Assembly (NCBI GenBank): GCA_038116745.1
Contig: JAYODW010000050.1
Coordinates: forward strand, 1 to 31,209
Length of the DNA: 31,209 nt
Direction: 5' to 3'
Source: JAYODW01 sp038116745
GTDB lineage: Bacteria > Pseudomonadota > Gammaproteobacteria > Ga0077536
Position numbers and translations under genes: made by a program. Below are positions 23,478 through 31,209 of this stretch, in pieces; position 1 is the stretch's first letter, and each line of letters begins with the position of its first letter. The notes beneath the pieces were generated by a model that was not told the origin of the DNA, searched no databases, and worked only from the letters and a program-made list of their open reading frames with translations.

Positions 23478-23930
23478 ATGCTCAGAACACTGAAAACTTT
23501 TTTTGAAGAGCGTCTGGGCGGGGTAGCCCGGGGCGAGGTTGATGAGGACACCCTGCCGCTGGCTGTTGCGGCACTGCTGATCGAGATTTCGAAAGCCGAT
23601 CAGGAGGTGGATGAACGCGAACGGGAAGCCATCGGCGTCGCTGCAGCGCAGCTGTGCGGGGTGCCGCCTGAGGCGCTCGCAGATCTTCTGTCAGTAGCTG
23701 ACACGGCACAGGAAGACGCGGTGTCAATCTACGATTTCACGTCCGTGATCAATGAGCATCTCGACCAGGCGCAGAGGTATCGTCTGCTGGTGATGCTGTG
23801 GCAGGTGGCTTACGCCGACGGACGTGTCGATCACTACGAGGAGTATTACGTCCGCAAGATCGCCGATCTGCTGCATCTCTCGCAGCGCGATTTTATCCGT
23901 GCCAAGCTCGAAGCCGCGCCCGCTGTCTGA
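23478..23930 (+). CDS. TerB-like (tellurite resistance B family) protein
   Basis: 150 residues, all helical, with the TerB/DjlA-N pattern: LAVAALLIEISKADQEVDERE, then LLVMLWQVAYADGRVDHYEE. The acidic loops after the paired helices (AD.EVDE, ADGRVD) are typical for the metal-associated TerB fold. The ATG at 23478 (MLRTLKTFFEERL) is chosen; an upstream ATG at 23391 would add 29 residues that do not fit the family. It precedes the AddB-like gene by 24 bp in the same direction, so co-transcription is likely. The function of stand-alone TerB proteins is unknown, and there is no ter operon here. Confidence 0.9.
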   Translation: MLRTLKTFFEERLGGVARGEVDEDTLPLAVAALLIEISKADQEVDEREREAIGVAAAQLCGVPPEALADLLSVADTAQEDAVSIYDFTSVINEHLDQAQRYRLLVMLWQVAYADGRVDHYEEYYVRKIADLLHLSQRDFIRAKLEAAPAV

Positions 23931-23954
23931 AGCGCTGCCTCGCCCGCCCTAGCG

Positions 23955-26516
23955 TTGAACGACGCTTTTTCTGCATTGCCGCATCATTCGGGTAGCGTGG
24001 TGGTTCCCGACGGCACGACGGCACGCGCGTTGAATGCGGCGCTCGATCTGCGCGCATGCGCCGATGATGAAAAGCTCTGGCGGCCGCCAGCTGTACTGTC
24101 GTGGTCGGCGGCATTGCGCGAACACTTTGAGCTGTCTCTGCTCACCGAGGCGTCTGCGCCCGCCGAATTCCTGCTCTCACCGGCACAGGAGGAAGTCCTC
24201 TGGGAGCAGGTGATTGATCGCGATCGGGACCTGGCCATAGAAGCGGCCGGCCGGTTGGCACCGCTGGCGCGGCAGGCCAGGCAGACTGAATATCTGTGGG
24301 CGCTCGAGCGCGCGCCCAGACCTGCGTTTGAAAGCCTGGACCAGAGCGCGTACCGGCGCTGGGGCCGCGCGTTTGCACAGGCGCTCAGCGCGCTGGGTGC
24401 CGTGGACGAGGCTGCCTGCCTGGCGTACGCCGCGAACGAGGGGTACGCGCCCGCGGGAGGCTTTGTGACGCGCGGATTTTTGTTCCCTGGACCGCGCCTC
24501 GCGCAGTGGCTGGGGGCGACCCCGGCCACGGGCGATACGCCGCGCGGTGACCTGGCTCAGGTGGAACCGCACGTTTACACCGATGCGGGCGATGAGCTCA
24601 GGGCCGCCCTGCATTGGGCGCTGGGCGAGAGTCTGGCCGACCCAAGGGCGCGTGTGGTCGTGGCGGTGGCCGATCTCGATGGCTCTCGTGAGCAGGTGCT
24701 GCGCGAAGCCCGGCGGGTGGGCGGTTCTCCAGAGCGTCTGTTTCTCGGAGTAAGTGAACCCTTACTGCACCTGCCTGCATTAAGGGCTCTGATGCTGATT
24801 GTCGAACTCGAAGCCGTAGGGCCGTGGCATCGAGCGAGCGAGCTGATCCGTCATCCGTGTCTCGCGGGTGCCACGGCGGAATTCCACCAGCGCGCCTTGT
24901 TGGACGCGAAACTGCGCGACGATGAGCGTTACGAATGGCCGCTCGAGGCGGTAGTAAAAGAAAGCAGAGCGCGTGAGCAATGCCCGCAGCTGGTCGCCAT
25001 CCTGCACGGTCTGCGCGAACTTCAGGGCAGCGTACCGAAGCGTCAGACCCTGACAGCCTGGCTGGCACATTTTGACGCTTGTCTGCGCCTGGCCGGCTGG
25101 CCCGGTGAAGAAACCCCGGGTGCGGTGCAGGCGCGCCGGCAGTGGGCCGACCTGTGCGATGAGCTCGGTCGGCTGGATGCCGTGCTGCCGGCTGTGAGTC
25201 GGACAGAGGCTCTGCGTCGTCTGCGCGCTGCCCTGTCCAGCCGAGGACATCCCGACAGTGCGCCGACCTGCGGCGTATTCGTTGTGTCGCCGGCGACTGC
25301 GCTCGCCCTGCAGCCCACGCATCTGTGGCTGACGGGCTGCACGAGCGATGCATTCGTCGCTGGCCACCACCCAACGCCCTTTGTGCCGCTTGCCACGCAG
25401 AACCTTGCGGGCGCACCGGGTACTGAGCCTAATCGGGACCTGTGGCGAGCGCGGGTGCTGCTGGAGTCCCTCTGTCGAGATGCTGTCGAGTCTCACGCCA
25501 GCTGGGTGCAGAGCGAAGGTGAACTGCAGGTCGCGCCGTCGCCCCTGCTGCCGCGTCTACGGCAGGCCCGGCTGGCCTCGGGGGCCCCGACCATGTGGGC
25601 CGGTGAGTCGCTGCTTTGTGACTCGCTCGTCGACGATCGCGGGCCGAAGATCGCTGCCGGAAGCTATGTCGGGGGTGGGGCCGAAGCGCTGGCGGCTGTC
25701 GCGCGATGCCCTTTTCAGGCCTTCGCGAGATTCCGGCTGCGTGCCGACAAGGTCGCCGATCCGCTACCGGGTTACAGCGCCCGAATGCGCGGCACGATCG
25801 TGCACAAGGCACTCGAGGCGCTCTGGCAAGAGCTGTCCGATTCCGCGCGGCTGGCGGCGCTTGATGAAGCGGCGCGTCGGGCCGTGCTCAAAAGAGCGTT
25901 CAGTCAGGCGTTAGAGCGCGCGGAAGCGGAAACCCCACTCGAACAGGCGTTGTTCTTTCTCGAGCGCCAGCGGCTGGAAGACCTGCTCGTTCCTTGGCTG
26001 GAGAAGGAGCTCGAGAAGGCGCCTTTCCGCGTTGTCGATCGAGAGCCGCGCTACACCGTCACACTCGGACCGCTGTCTCTCGGGATCGGACCGGATCGTA
26101 TTGAAGAGCGCGATGACGGGAAGATTCGGATTGTCGACTACAAGACAGGCCAGGTGAGCAGCACACATTGGGAGGTGCCGCGCACGGAAGCGCCTCAGCT
26201 ACCGCTATACGCGCTCTGCTTGACCCAGTACCAGGTGGCCAGCATTGCGTTTGCCGCGGTGAAGTTCGAGAAGCCGGGGTGGGCGGAATGCCCCAGACAA
26301 GGCAAGCAGGGCGAGCAGGAAGACTTTGCTGCCCGATTGGCTGAATGGGAACAGGATCTCCTGTCTCTCGCCGGGCGCTTCGCCGACGGCATTGCGTCAG
26401 CCGATCCAAAGCATGGACGCAGAACCTGCGCGCGCTGTGACCTGCAGGCGTTCTGTCGTCGTCTTGATGACGGGGCATCCGATGATGGCGGCGACGAGCA
26501 AGAGAGCGATGACTGA
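23955..26516 (+). CDS. AddB-like PD-(D/E)XK nuclease, probable DNA repair protein
   Basis: 853 residues, matching the family of probable DNA repair proteins related to AddB. The C-terminal RecB-like nuclease has VDYKTG with an upstream acidic DRIEER (about 714-732). Four cysteines are placed as in AddB-type Fe-S nucleases: one in VARCPFQAFARFRL (about 585) and three in CARCDLQAFC (825-834). The N-terminal part resembles an inactivated helicase. The TTG at 23955 gives LNDAFSALPHH, matching the usual N-terminal pattern, and is the first start after an in-frame stop. Its end overlaps the start of the helicase gene, so the two form an AddAB-like complex for processing double-strand breaks. Confidence 0.88.
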   Translation: MNDAFSALPHHSGSVVVPDGTTARALNAALDLRACADDEKLWRPPAVLSWSAALREHFELSLLTEASAPAEFLLSPAQEEVLWEQVIDRDRDLAIEAAGRLAPLARQARQTEYLWALERAPRPAFESLDQSAYRRWGRAFAQALSALGAVDEAACLAYAANEGYAPAGGFVTRGFLFPGPRLAQWLGATPATGDTPRGDLAQVEPHVYTDAGDELRAALHWALGESLADPRARVVVAVADLDGSREQVLREARRVGGSPERLFLGVSEPLLHLPALRALMLIVELEAVGPWHRASELIRHPCLAGATAEFHQRALLDAKLRDDERYEWPLEAVVKESRAREQCPQLVAILHGLRELQGSVPKRQTLTAWLAHFDACLRLAGWPGEETPGAVQARRQWADLCDELGRLDAVLPAVSRTEALRRLRAALSSRGHPDSAPTCGVFVVSPATALALQPTHLWLTGCTSDAFVAGHHPTPFVPLATQNLAGAPGTEPNRDLWRARVLLESLCRDAVESHASWVQSEGELQVAPSPLLPRLRQARLASGAPTMWAGESLLCDSLVDDRGPKIAAGSYVGGGAEALAAVARCPFQAFARFRLRADKVADPLPGYSARMRGTIVHKALEALWQELSDSARLAALDEAARRAVLKRAFSQALERAEAETPLEQALFFLERQRLEDLLVPWLEKELEKAPFRVVDREPRYTVTLGPLSLGIGPDRIEERDDGKIRIVDYKTGQVSSTHWEVPRTEAPQLPLYALCLTQYQVASIAFAAVKFEKPGWAECPRQGKQGEQEDFAARLAEWEQDLLSLAGRFADGIASADPKHGRRTCARCDLQAFCRRLDDGASDDGGDEQESDD

Positions 26517-29500
26517 CGATCGAGCCGAGCGACATCGGGCGCTGGATCCCAGTGCATCATTCGCAGTGCGCGCGCCGGCGGGTTCCGGGAAGACATCACT
26601 TCTGACGCAGCGCGTCCTGCGCCTGCTGGCGACGGTTGAACACCCTGAGCAGATAGTCGCAATCACCTTCACGCGGAAGGCGGCGGAGGAAATGCGCTCG
26701 CGCATTCTTGACGCACTGGACCCTCAGGCCACGCAAGATGAGCCGCTGGATGACTACCAGCGAGAGCTGCAGACGCTGGCTGCGGCGGCGCGGGCGCAGG
26801 ACGCAGCGCGCGACTGGCGACTGGCCGAGCAACCGGCGCGGTTAAGGATCACGACCATTGATGCGCTCAATCAGCGTCTGGTGCGGCGCATGCCGGTCAC
26901 CGCTGGTCTGCCAGGACACCCGCGAGTGGAGCAGGATGCGCCTGCGTTGTATCGCGAAGCCGCTCGCCGCGCACTGGCGGGTATTACCAACCCCGGCCGC
27001 CCGATTGTGCGCCAGGCCCTGCAGCATCTGGACAACAACTGGTCAGGTCTGGAGGACATGGTGGCGGCCCTGCTGGGCAAGCGTGACCGTTGGCTGCCGC
27101 TGCTGGGGCATGGTCTCGACCGCGAATTCTGTGAACGCTCGTTCGAGCAGCATGTTGGCTTGCGCCTGACGGAATGTGCAGCGCGTCTGACGCCGGATCT
27201 GCGGCAGCAAATCCTGCAGCTGTGCATTCACGCGGGCTCTAACATGGACGACAGTGCGCTGCGCGACCTGCAGTCCTTCCCTGCTGCCGATTACGCTCAT
27301 CTTGCGCAGTGGCGGGCAGTGATCGGGCTGTTTCTGACCGGAAAAGGGCCGTATTCGTGGCGCAAGACCGTTAATAAAAACCAGGGGTTTCCAGCCGGTG
27401 CAGGCCGCAACAAGGAAATGAAAGCCCTCTGGTCCGACGTAGCGGAGGCATTGCAGAACATCGACGGCCTGCACCGGTGCTTCGAACTGGCTCAGTACCT
27501 GCCGTTACGTGTTTTCGAGCCGGGTGATTTCGAAATTGCGCAGGCTTTCGCGCAGCTTCTGCTGACCGCCACCGCTCATCTTCAGGTCATGCGCGATGTC
27601 GACGGACGTGCTGACTATGTGACCTTCGCGCTCGCAGCGCGCCAGGCGCTGGGGACGCCGGAGCAGCCGACGGACCTGACGCTGAGTCTGGATTACCAGA
27701 TACGTCATCTGCTGGTCGACGAATTTCAGGACACCTCAGAGACGCAGCTGGGGCTGATCGAAACCCTGGTCTCGGGCTGGGAGCCGGGCGATGGGCGAAC
27801 GCTGTTTGTGGTCGGTGACCCCATGCAGTCCATTTATCGGTTCCGTGACGCCAACGTTGAATTGTTCAACACGGTGTTCGCCCGCGGCCGTATCGGTGAT
27901 GTGCCGCTGGAAGGGCTCACCCTGCGCAGCAACTTCCGCTCCCAGGCCGATCTGGTCGCCTGGATCAACATGGCGCTGCCGGACGCAATGCGGGTCATCA
28001 ACACCGACCCGCGGCACTTTGTGGCGCAGCAGGCAGTGCGCGCAGGCCAGGGCAACCCGGTCGTGATGCATGCGCTTGAAACCATGGATGTGGATGCAGA
28101 GGCCAGATCCCTGGTCGAGGCCGTACTCGCGACGCAACGCGCTGAGCCGGACGCGTCGCTGGCTATCCTCGTGCGCGCGCGCAGCCATCTGGGTCCGATT
28201 ACCAGCAAGCTGCAGGAGCATGGAGTGCCGCTGGCAGCGCGTGAGATCAAGCCTTTCACGTCATTGCCCGTCGTGTCGGACCTGCTGGCTCTGGCGCGTG
28301 CGCTGCTGCACCCGGCGGACCGCGCAGCCTGGCTTGCGGTGCTGCGCGCTCCCTGGTGTGGTCTGACTCTGAACTCTCTTAAGGTTCTGGCGGATGACGC
28401 GGATACGTTCGCGCACGCCGTCGGCGACGAATTCCTGCTCGCTCGCCTGGAGCCCGGCGAGCAGGTGCGCGCCCGCAGCCTTTGCGGCGTCATGACGGGT
28501 GCGCAGGAGCGGCTTTCCATGCGCCCGTTTTCCGAGGTCCTCGAGGAAACCTGGCTGACTCTGAGAGGTCCAGCGCTCGTGGCGGATCCGGGCGAGCTGG
28601 ATGACGCCCGACTGTGCCTGGATGAGATCGCAGCTTTTGAGCGAGAGGGCCGCCCGATGACTGCTGACGGGCTCGAGTCCCGTTTCAACGGTCGATACGC
28701 CAGCGGCCGGGGTGACGCTGCGGGTGCGGTTCAGGTGATGACCATGCACGCCGCAAAAGGCCTGGAATTCGATCACGTATTTCTGCCGGGGTTAGGGCGC
28801 ACGGCGTCGGGCGGTACCGGTGAGCTCATGCTGTGGCGCACCGAGGGTGGTTTTGGTGCGCTGCGGGCATTGCTGATGGCGCCGCGGCCGGCGCGTGACG
28901 CGCAAACGCTCTATCGCTATCTCAAGTTCTGCGACAAGCTCGAAGAAGAGGCGGAGAGTACGCGGGTAATCTACGTCGCACTCACCCGCGCGCGCCGGCA
29001 TCTGCACCTGTTCGGCTGTGCAGAAAGAAACCAGGCTGGAGATTTTGTACCGCGTAAGGGCTCCTTACTGCAGCTGTTGTGGCCGAGGATGCAAAGCGCG
29101 TTCGCGCAGTGCGCGACCGAACCCGATGCGGGCGCAGAACCGCCTGAGACGACTGTGGTGAAAGCTGAACTGCGCAGGGTGGCTTTGACTCACCTGCCCG
29201 CTGCTGTGCCACGCGCGCCGGCGGCAATTGAGCTGCGCGAGGAAATTCCCTTTGACTGGGCCGGGCTGGTCGCCAGACATGTTGGCACCGTTGCCCATCG
29301 TGTGTTGCAGGAACTCGGTCGCGGGACGGGCTGGGGCCTGGATGAGGCCGTGCTGGCGCGACTTGAGCTTTTCGCCCGGGGGCAGTTACGCGCGCTGGGC
29401 GTATCCGCTGAGCATCTGGCGACCGCAGTACAGACAGTGATGCAGGTTGTGCGCAACGTCAGCCAAAGCGAACGCGGTCGCTGGCTGTTCGACCGGTCGC

Positions 29501-29802
29501 ATACTGACGTTGCGGTCGAGCTGTGTCTGGGAACTGTCGGCACGCAGGGCGTGCAGCGGTTGGTGCTCGACCGCACGTTTGTTGATTCCACCGGGCAGCG
29601 CTGGATTATTGATTTCAAAACAGGCAGCCACAGCGGTGGCGGCCGGGAAGCGTGGCTGGACTCCGAGCTCGAGCGCTATCGACCGCAGCTCGAACGCTAC
29701 GCGCATGCCCTGGCAGTAGGCGAGCAGCGTCCGATCCGGCTGGGGCTTTATTTTCCGCTGCTTGATGCCTGGCGCGAGTGGGCTCACGAGGCCGCAGGCT
29801 GA
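26509..29802 (+). CDS. AddA/RecB-like UvrD-family helicase-nuclease
   Basis: 1097 residues. SF1 helicase motifs run in order: Walker A APAGSGKT (22-29), motif Ia AITFTRKAAEEM, motif II LLVDEFQDTSE (about 402), motif III VVGDPMQSIYRFRDAN, motif V VMTMHAAKGLEFDHVFLPGL and motif VI VIYVALTRARRHL. A C-terminal RecB-type nuclease follows with WIIDFKTG and QLERYAHAL. The ATG at 26509 overlaps the stop of the AddB-like gene by eight bases, so translation is coupled. An earlier in-frame ATG inside the partner gene gives non-family sequence. The product should unwind and resect DNA ends together with the AddB-like subunit. Its 3' end overlaps the convergent PEP-CTERM gene by 19 bp. Confidence 0.93.
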   Translation: MTDDRAERHRALDPSASFAVRAPAGSGKTSLLTQRVLRLLATVEHPEQIVAITFTRKAAEEMRSRILDALDPQATQDEPLDDYQRELQTLAAAARAQDAARDWRLAEQPARLRITTIDALNQRLVRRMPVTAGLPGHPRVEQDAPALYREAARRALAGITNPGRPIVRQALQHLDNNWSGLEDMVAALLGKRDRWLPLLGHGLDREFCERSFEQHVGLRLTECAARLTPDLRQQILQLCIHAGSNMDDSALRDLQSFPAADYAHLAQWRAVIGLFLTGKGPYSWRKTVNKNQGFPAGAGRNKEMKALWSDVAEALQNIDGLHRCFELAQYLPLRVFEPGDFEIAQAFAQLLLTATAHLQVMRDVDGRADYVTFALAARQALGTPEQPTDLTLSLDYQIRHLLVDEFQDTSETQLGLIETLVSGWEPGDGRTLFVVGDPMQSIYRFRDANVELFNTVFARGRIGDVPLEGLTLRSNFRSQADLVAWINMALPDAMRVINTDPRHFVAQQAVRAGQGNPVVMHALETMDVDAEARSLVEAVLATQRAEPDASLAILVRARSHLGPITSKLQEHGVPLAAREIKPFTSLPVVSDLLALARALLHPADRAAWLAVLRAPWCGLTLNSLKVLADDADTFAHAVGDEFLLARLEPGEQVRARSLCGVMTGAQERLSMRPFSEVLEETWLTLRGPALVADPGELDDARLCLDEIAAFEREGRPMTADGLESRFNGRYASGRGDAAGAVQVMTMHAAKGLEFDHVFLPGLGRTASGGTGELMLWRTEGGFGALRALLMAPRPARDAQTLYRYLKFCDKLEEEAESTRVIYVALTRARRHLHLFGCAERNQAGDFVPRKGSLLQLLWPRMQSAFAQCATEPDAGAEPPETTVVKAELRRVALTHLPAAVPRAPAAIELREEIPFDWAGLVARHVGTVAHRVLQELGRGTGWGLDEAVLARLELFARGQLRALGVSAEHLATAVQTVMQVVRNVSQSERGRWLFDRSHTDVAVELCLGTVGTQGVQRLVLDRTFVDSTGQRWIIDFKTGSHSGGGREAWLDSELERYRPQLERYAHALAVGEQRPIRLGLYFPLLDAWREWAHEAAG

Positions 29803-30455
29803 CCAACCGTCGTCTGTTTGCGTCGTCGCCACGCGGGTAGTTGTTGCGCTGCCAGGCCGGCGAAAAGAAGCAACACCAGGAACAGCGTTCCCGGCTCAGC
29901 CACCTCGTGCCAGACGGCGCTTACCTGGCCTTCGATGATGAGGTTGTCGAGGCGCAGGGTCCCGCTGACAGAGGACGCCCCGGTTCCGAGCAGGTCGATG
30001 GTGAGCTCGCTGAGCGCGGTCGCTCCCGATACGGGGACGACGTAACTGGTGAAATCCGTGCTGATCGAGCCCGAAATGAAATCCGCGCCGGGAACCTGAA
30101 TGCCCCATTCGTTGGGGCCCGTAGCTGAAGCACGGAGGTCGAAGAGCAGGCGTTCAACGGTGAACAGCGAATCTCCGTCCCCCAGCAGCGTCAGGTGGAC
30201 CACGTTGCCGCTGGTGAAGCCGCTGGTGCCGAGCGCCCGCCCCGAGACGCCGGCATAGTCGGTCAGGCGCCCGAGATCGTCGCTGAAAATCAGGTTGGTG
30301 ACATCTTTGAAGGCGCTGTCGAGAGCGGTATCGAAGGCGCCGGACGCATCATCAAAGTCCAGCGCTGCGATCACGACTGCGGGCCCGCTCAGCGGGTAGC
30401 AAAGACAAAGGACGGCGAGCAGGGTGGCGCGGGCGCGCCATTGAATCGGTGACAT
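29784..30455 (-). CDS. PEP-CTERM sorting-domain protein
   Basis: 223 residues. The N-terminal signal peptide is ATLLAVLCLCYPLSGPAVVIA. The middle is strand-rich and low in cysteine, typical of secreted extracellular-matrix-type proteins. At the end AEPGTLFLVLLLFAGLAAQ followed by WRRRKQ is the PEP-CTERM tripartite signal (here AEP instead of PEP), recognised by exosortase for surface sorting. MSPIQW is the chosen start; a longer frame to 30503 adds Arg-rich residues outside the signal peptide. No exosortase or polysaccharide gene is nearby in the window. It overlaps the addA-like 3' end by 19 bp, tail to tail. Confidence 0.85.
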   Translation of the reverse strand: MSPIQWRARATLLAVLCLCYPLSGPAVVIAALDFDDASGAFDTALDSAFKDVTNLIFSDDLGRLTDYAGVSGRALGTSGFTSGNVVHLTLLGDGDSLFTVERLLFDLRASATGPNEWGIQVPGADFISGSISTDFTSYVVPVSGATALSELTIDLLGTGASSVSGTLRLDNLIIEGQVSAVWHEVAEPGTLFLVLLLFAGLAAQQLPAWRRRKQTTVGQPAAS

Positions 30456-30503
30456 AACGAACCTCCTTGTTCGTGTTCTGCTGGCAGCCTCCCTGGCCAC
30501 CAT

Positions 30504-30531
30504 GCGGACCCAGTATGGCAGAAGGGTCCGC
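30504..30531. terminator. Hairpin between dksA and the PEP-CTERM gene
   Basis: A perfect 8-bp stem GCGGACCC (30504-30511) / GGGTCCGC (30524-30531) with a 12-nt loop lies 22 bp after the dksA stop, in its direction of transcription. No U-run follows it, so it may be a terminator or an operator near the PEP-CTERM promoter. Confidence 0.4.
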
Positions 30532-30553
30532 GGGCAGTGAAGTCAGTCAGGCG

Positions 30554-31209
30554 CTAGTGGTCATCCCTGAACTGGCGCTGAAACATTTCCCGACGCTCCT
30601 GCGCGTCCACGGTCAGCGTCGCGATCGGCCGGGCTTCAAGCCGACCTAGACCGATCTCTTCTCCCGTTTCCTCGCAGTAGCCGTAAGAACCGTCCTCGAT
30701 ACGTTTGAGCGCGGCGTCTATTTTGTTCAGTAGCTTCCGGTAGCGGTCCCGCGTTCGGAGTTCCAGGATGTTGTCGCTTTCCCGACTGGCGCGCTCCGCG
30801 TCGTCGCCGACATCCCTGATCTCGGAGCGCAGATGATCGAGCGTTTCCTGGGATTCGATAATCAGTTCATCGCGCCAGGCATTGAGCTTGTTGCGAAAGT
30901 AGAGCAGGTGCTTGGCGCACATGTACTCTTCTTTGGGTGATGGCGTGTAGCCTTTGGTGAGCTTGACGTCGTCTAGGTTGACCATACGGGTATGTAACAC
31001 CGGGGTTTGTTGGTTTTCTGGTTTTTTTACGCCCTTGGGTGCACTCGTTGCGGCGGCAGCGGTGGCTGTTGCGATGCGGGCCGGTTGGGCGGCCGTCTTG
31101 GCTGGCGCTTTCTTGGCTGGCGCTTTCTTGGCTGGCGCTTTCTTGGCTGGCGCCTTCTTGGCTGGCGCTTTCTTGGCTGGCGCTTTCTTGGCTGGCGCTT
31201 TCTTGGCTG
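30554..31209 (-). CDS. dksA: DksA with KKAPA-repeat N-terminal extension, 5'-partial
   Basis: The C-terminal 140 residues are a DksA: LTKGYTPSPKEEYMC, a coiled coil with the DDAERAS tip, then DGSYGYCEETGEEIGLGRLE. DksA binds the RNA polymerase secondary channel and mediates the stringent response with ppGpp. Only one of the four zinc-finger cysteines is present (CEET), so this is a low-cysteine variant. The frame stays open beyond the internal GTG (31000) and ATG (30985) to the window edge. It encodes (KKAPA)n, then TAAQPARIATATAAAATSAP and KGVKKPENQQTP, so the protein is longer and its true start lies outside. The extension resembles histone H1/AlgP-like tails. Confidence 0.9.
   Translation of the reverse strand, partial: AKKAPAKKAPAKKAPAKKAPAKKAPAKKAPAKKAPAKTAAQPARIATATAAAATSAPKGVKKPENQQTPVLHTRMVNLDDVKLTKGYTPSPKEEYMCAKHLLYFRNKLNAWRDELIIESQETLDHLRSEIRDVGDDAERASRESDNILELRTRDRYRKLLNKIDAALKRIEDGSYGYCEETGEEIGLGRLEARPIATLTVDAQERREMFQRQFRDDH
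31100..31209 (-). repeat. 15-bp tandem repeat coding for KKAPA in dksA
   Basis: Seven full units of GGCTGGCGCTTTCTT (plus-strand reading) from 31100 to 31204, then a partial unit cut by the window edge. One unit carries a silent C-for-T change. Near identity of the units points to recent expansion by slippage, so copy number may differ between strains. Confidence 0.95.

Noticed and set aside
31100..31209. CRISPR array at the window end
   Set aside because: The 15-bp units are directly contiguous without spacers and encode KKAPA in the dksA frame.

Overview
The window looks like GC-rich gammaproteobacterial chromosome. The evidence is the right half: argH next to an algZ/algR-type two-component pair, an asmA-mutY-yggX run, rsmE, an AddAB-like nuclease/helicase pair, a PEP-CTERM protein, and a single-cysteine DksA with a Lys/Ala/Pro-rich N-terminal extension of the kind I associate with Xanthomonadales-like lineages. 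The exact taxon cannot be fixed from sequence alone.

Left part (about 1-12,140) is accessory in character. It starts with the 3' part of an F420-type (deazaflavin) nitroreductase-family gene. An IS91-family (HUH, rolling-circle) element follows. Its transposase is broken by a ~73-bp REP-like insert of three hairpins and by a second, compensating frameshift. A more A+T-rich sulfotransferase gene lies between this element and a second, 5'-truncated copy of the same element. The two copies share 1,299 bp (1432-2730 and 4297-5595), and the second abuts and clips the 3' end of an AraC-type regulator gene. Divergent from that regulator is a set of plus-strand metabolic genes: a Rieske [2Fe-2S] protein, an N-acyl-D-amino-acid deacylase-type amidohydrolase, a GFA/CENP-V zinc protein and a CmcJ/NvfI-type oxygenase-like protein.

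The most striking locus is 10,841-11,956. An AhpD-like (carboxymuconolactone decarboxylase fold) gene carries an in-frame TGA exactly where the second cysteine of the catalytic CxxC motif should be (C78-E-Y-U81, with E66 and H85 at canonical AhpD spacing). A 7-bp hairpin with a GGUC apical loop begins 10 nt after this TGA, at the distance expected of a bacterial SECIS element. I read this as a selenoprotein gene. It sits between a 35-codon ORF and a gene for a second AhpD/CMD-like small protein without cysteines. A tRNA-Phe(GAA) gene on the minus strand (12,146-12,221) marks the approximate border between accessory and core-like DNA.

Right part (12,429-31,209) is tightly packed. DUF1326 and DUF2182 genes overlap on the plus strand. 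They converge on a minus-strand run argH > asmA > START-like gene > mutY > yggX. Divergent from argH are algZ-algR, then rsmE (minus), then a TerB-like gene followed by AddB-like and AddA-like genes (plus). A PEP-CTERM gene (minus) overlaps the addA-like 3' end. The window ends inside dksA (minus), whose 5' extension is built of a 15-bp tandem repeat encoding KKAPA. The asmA-like protein also contains internal ~90-residue tandem repeats.
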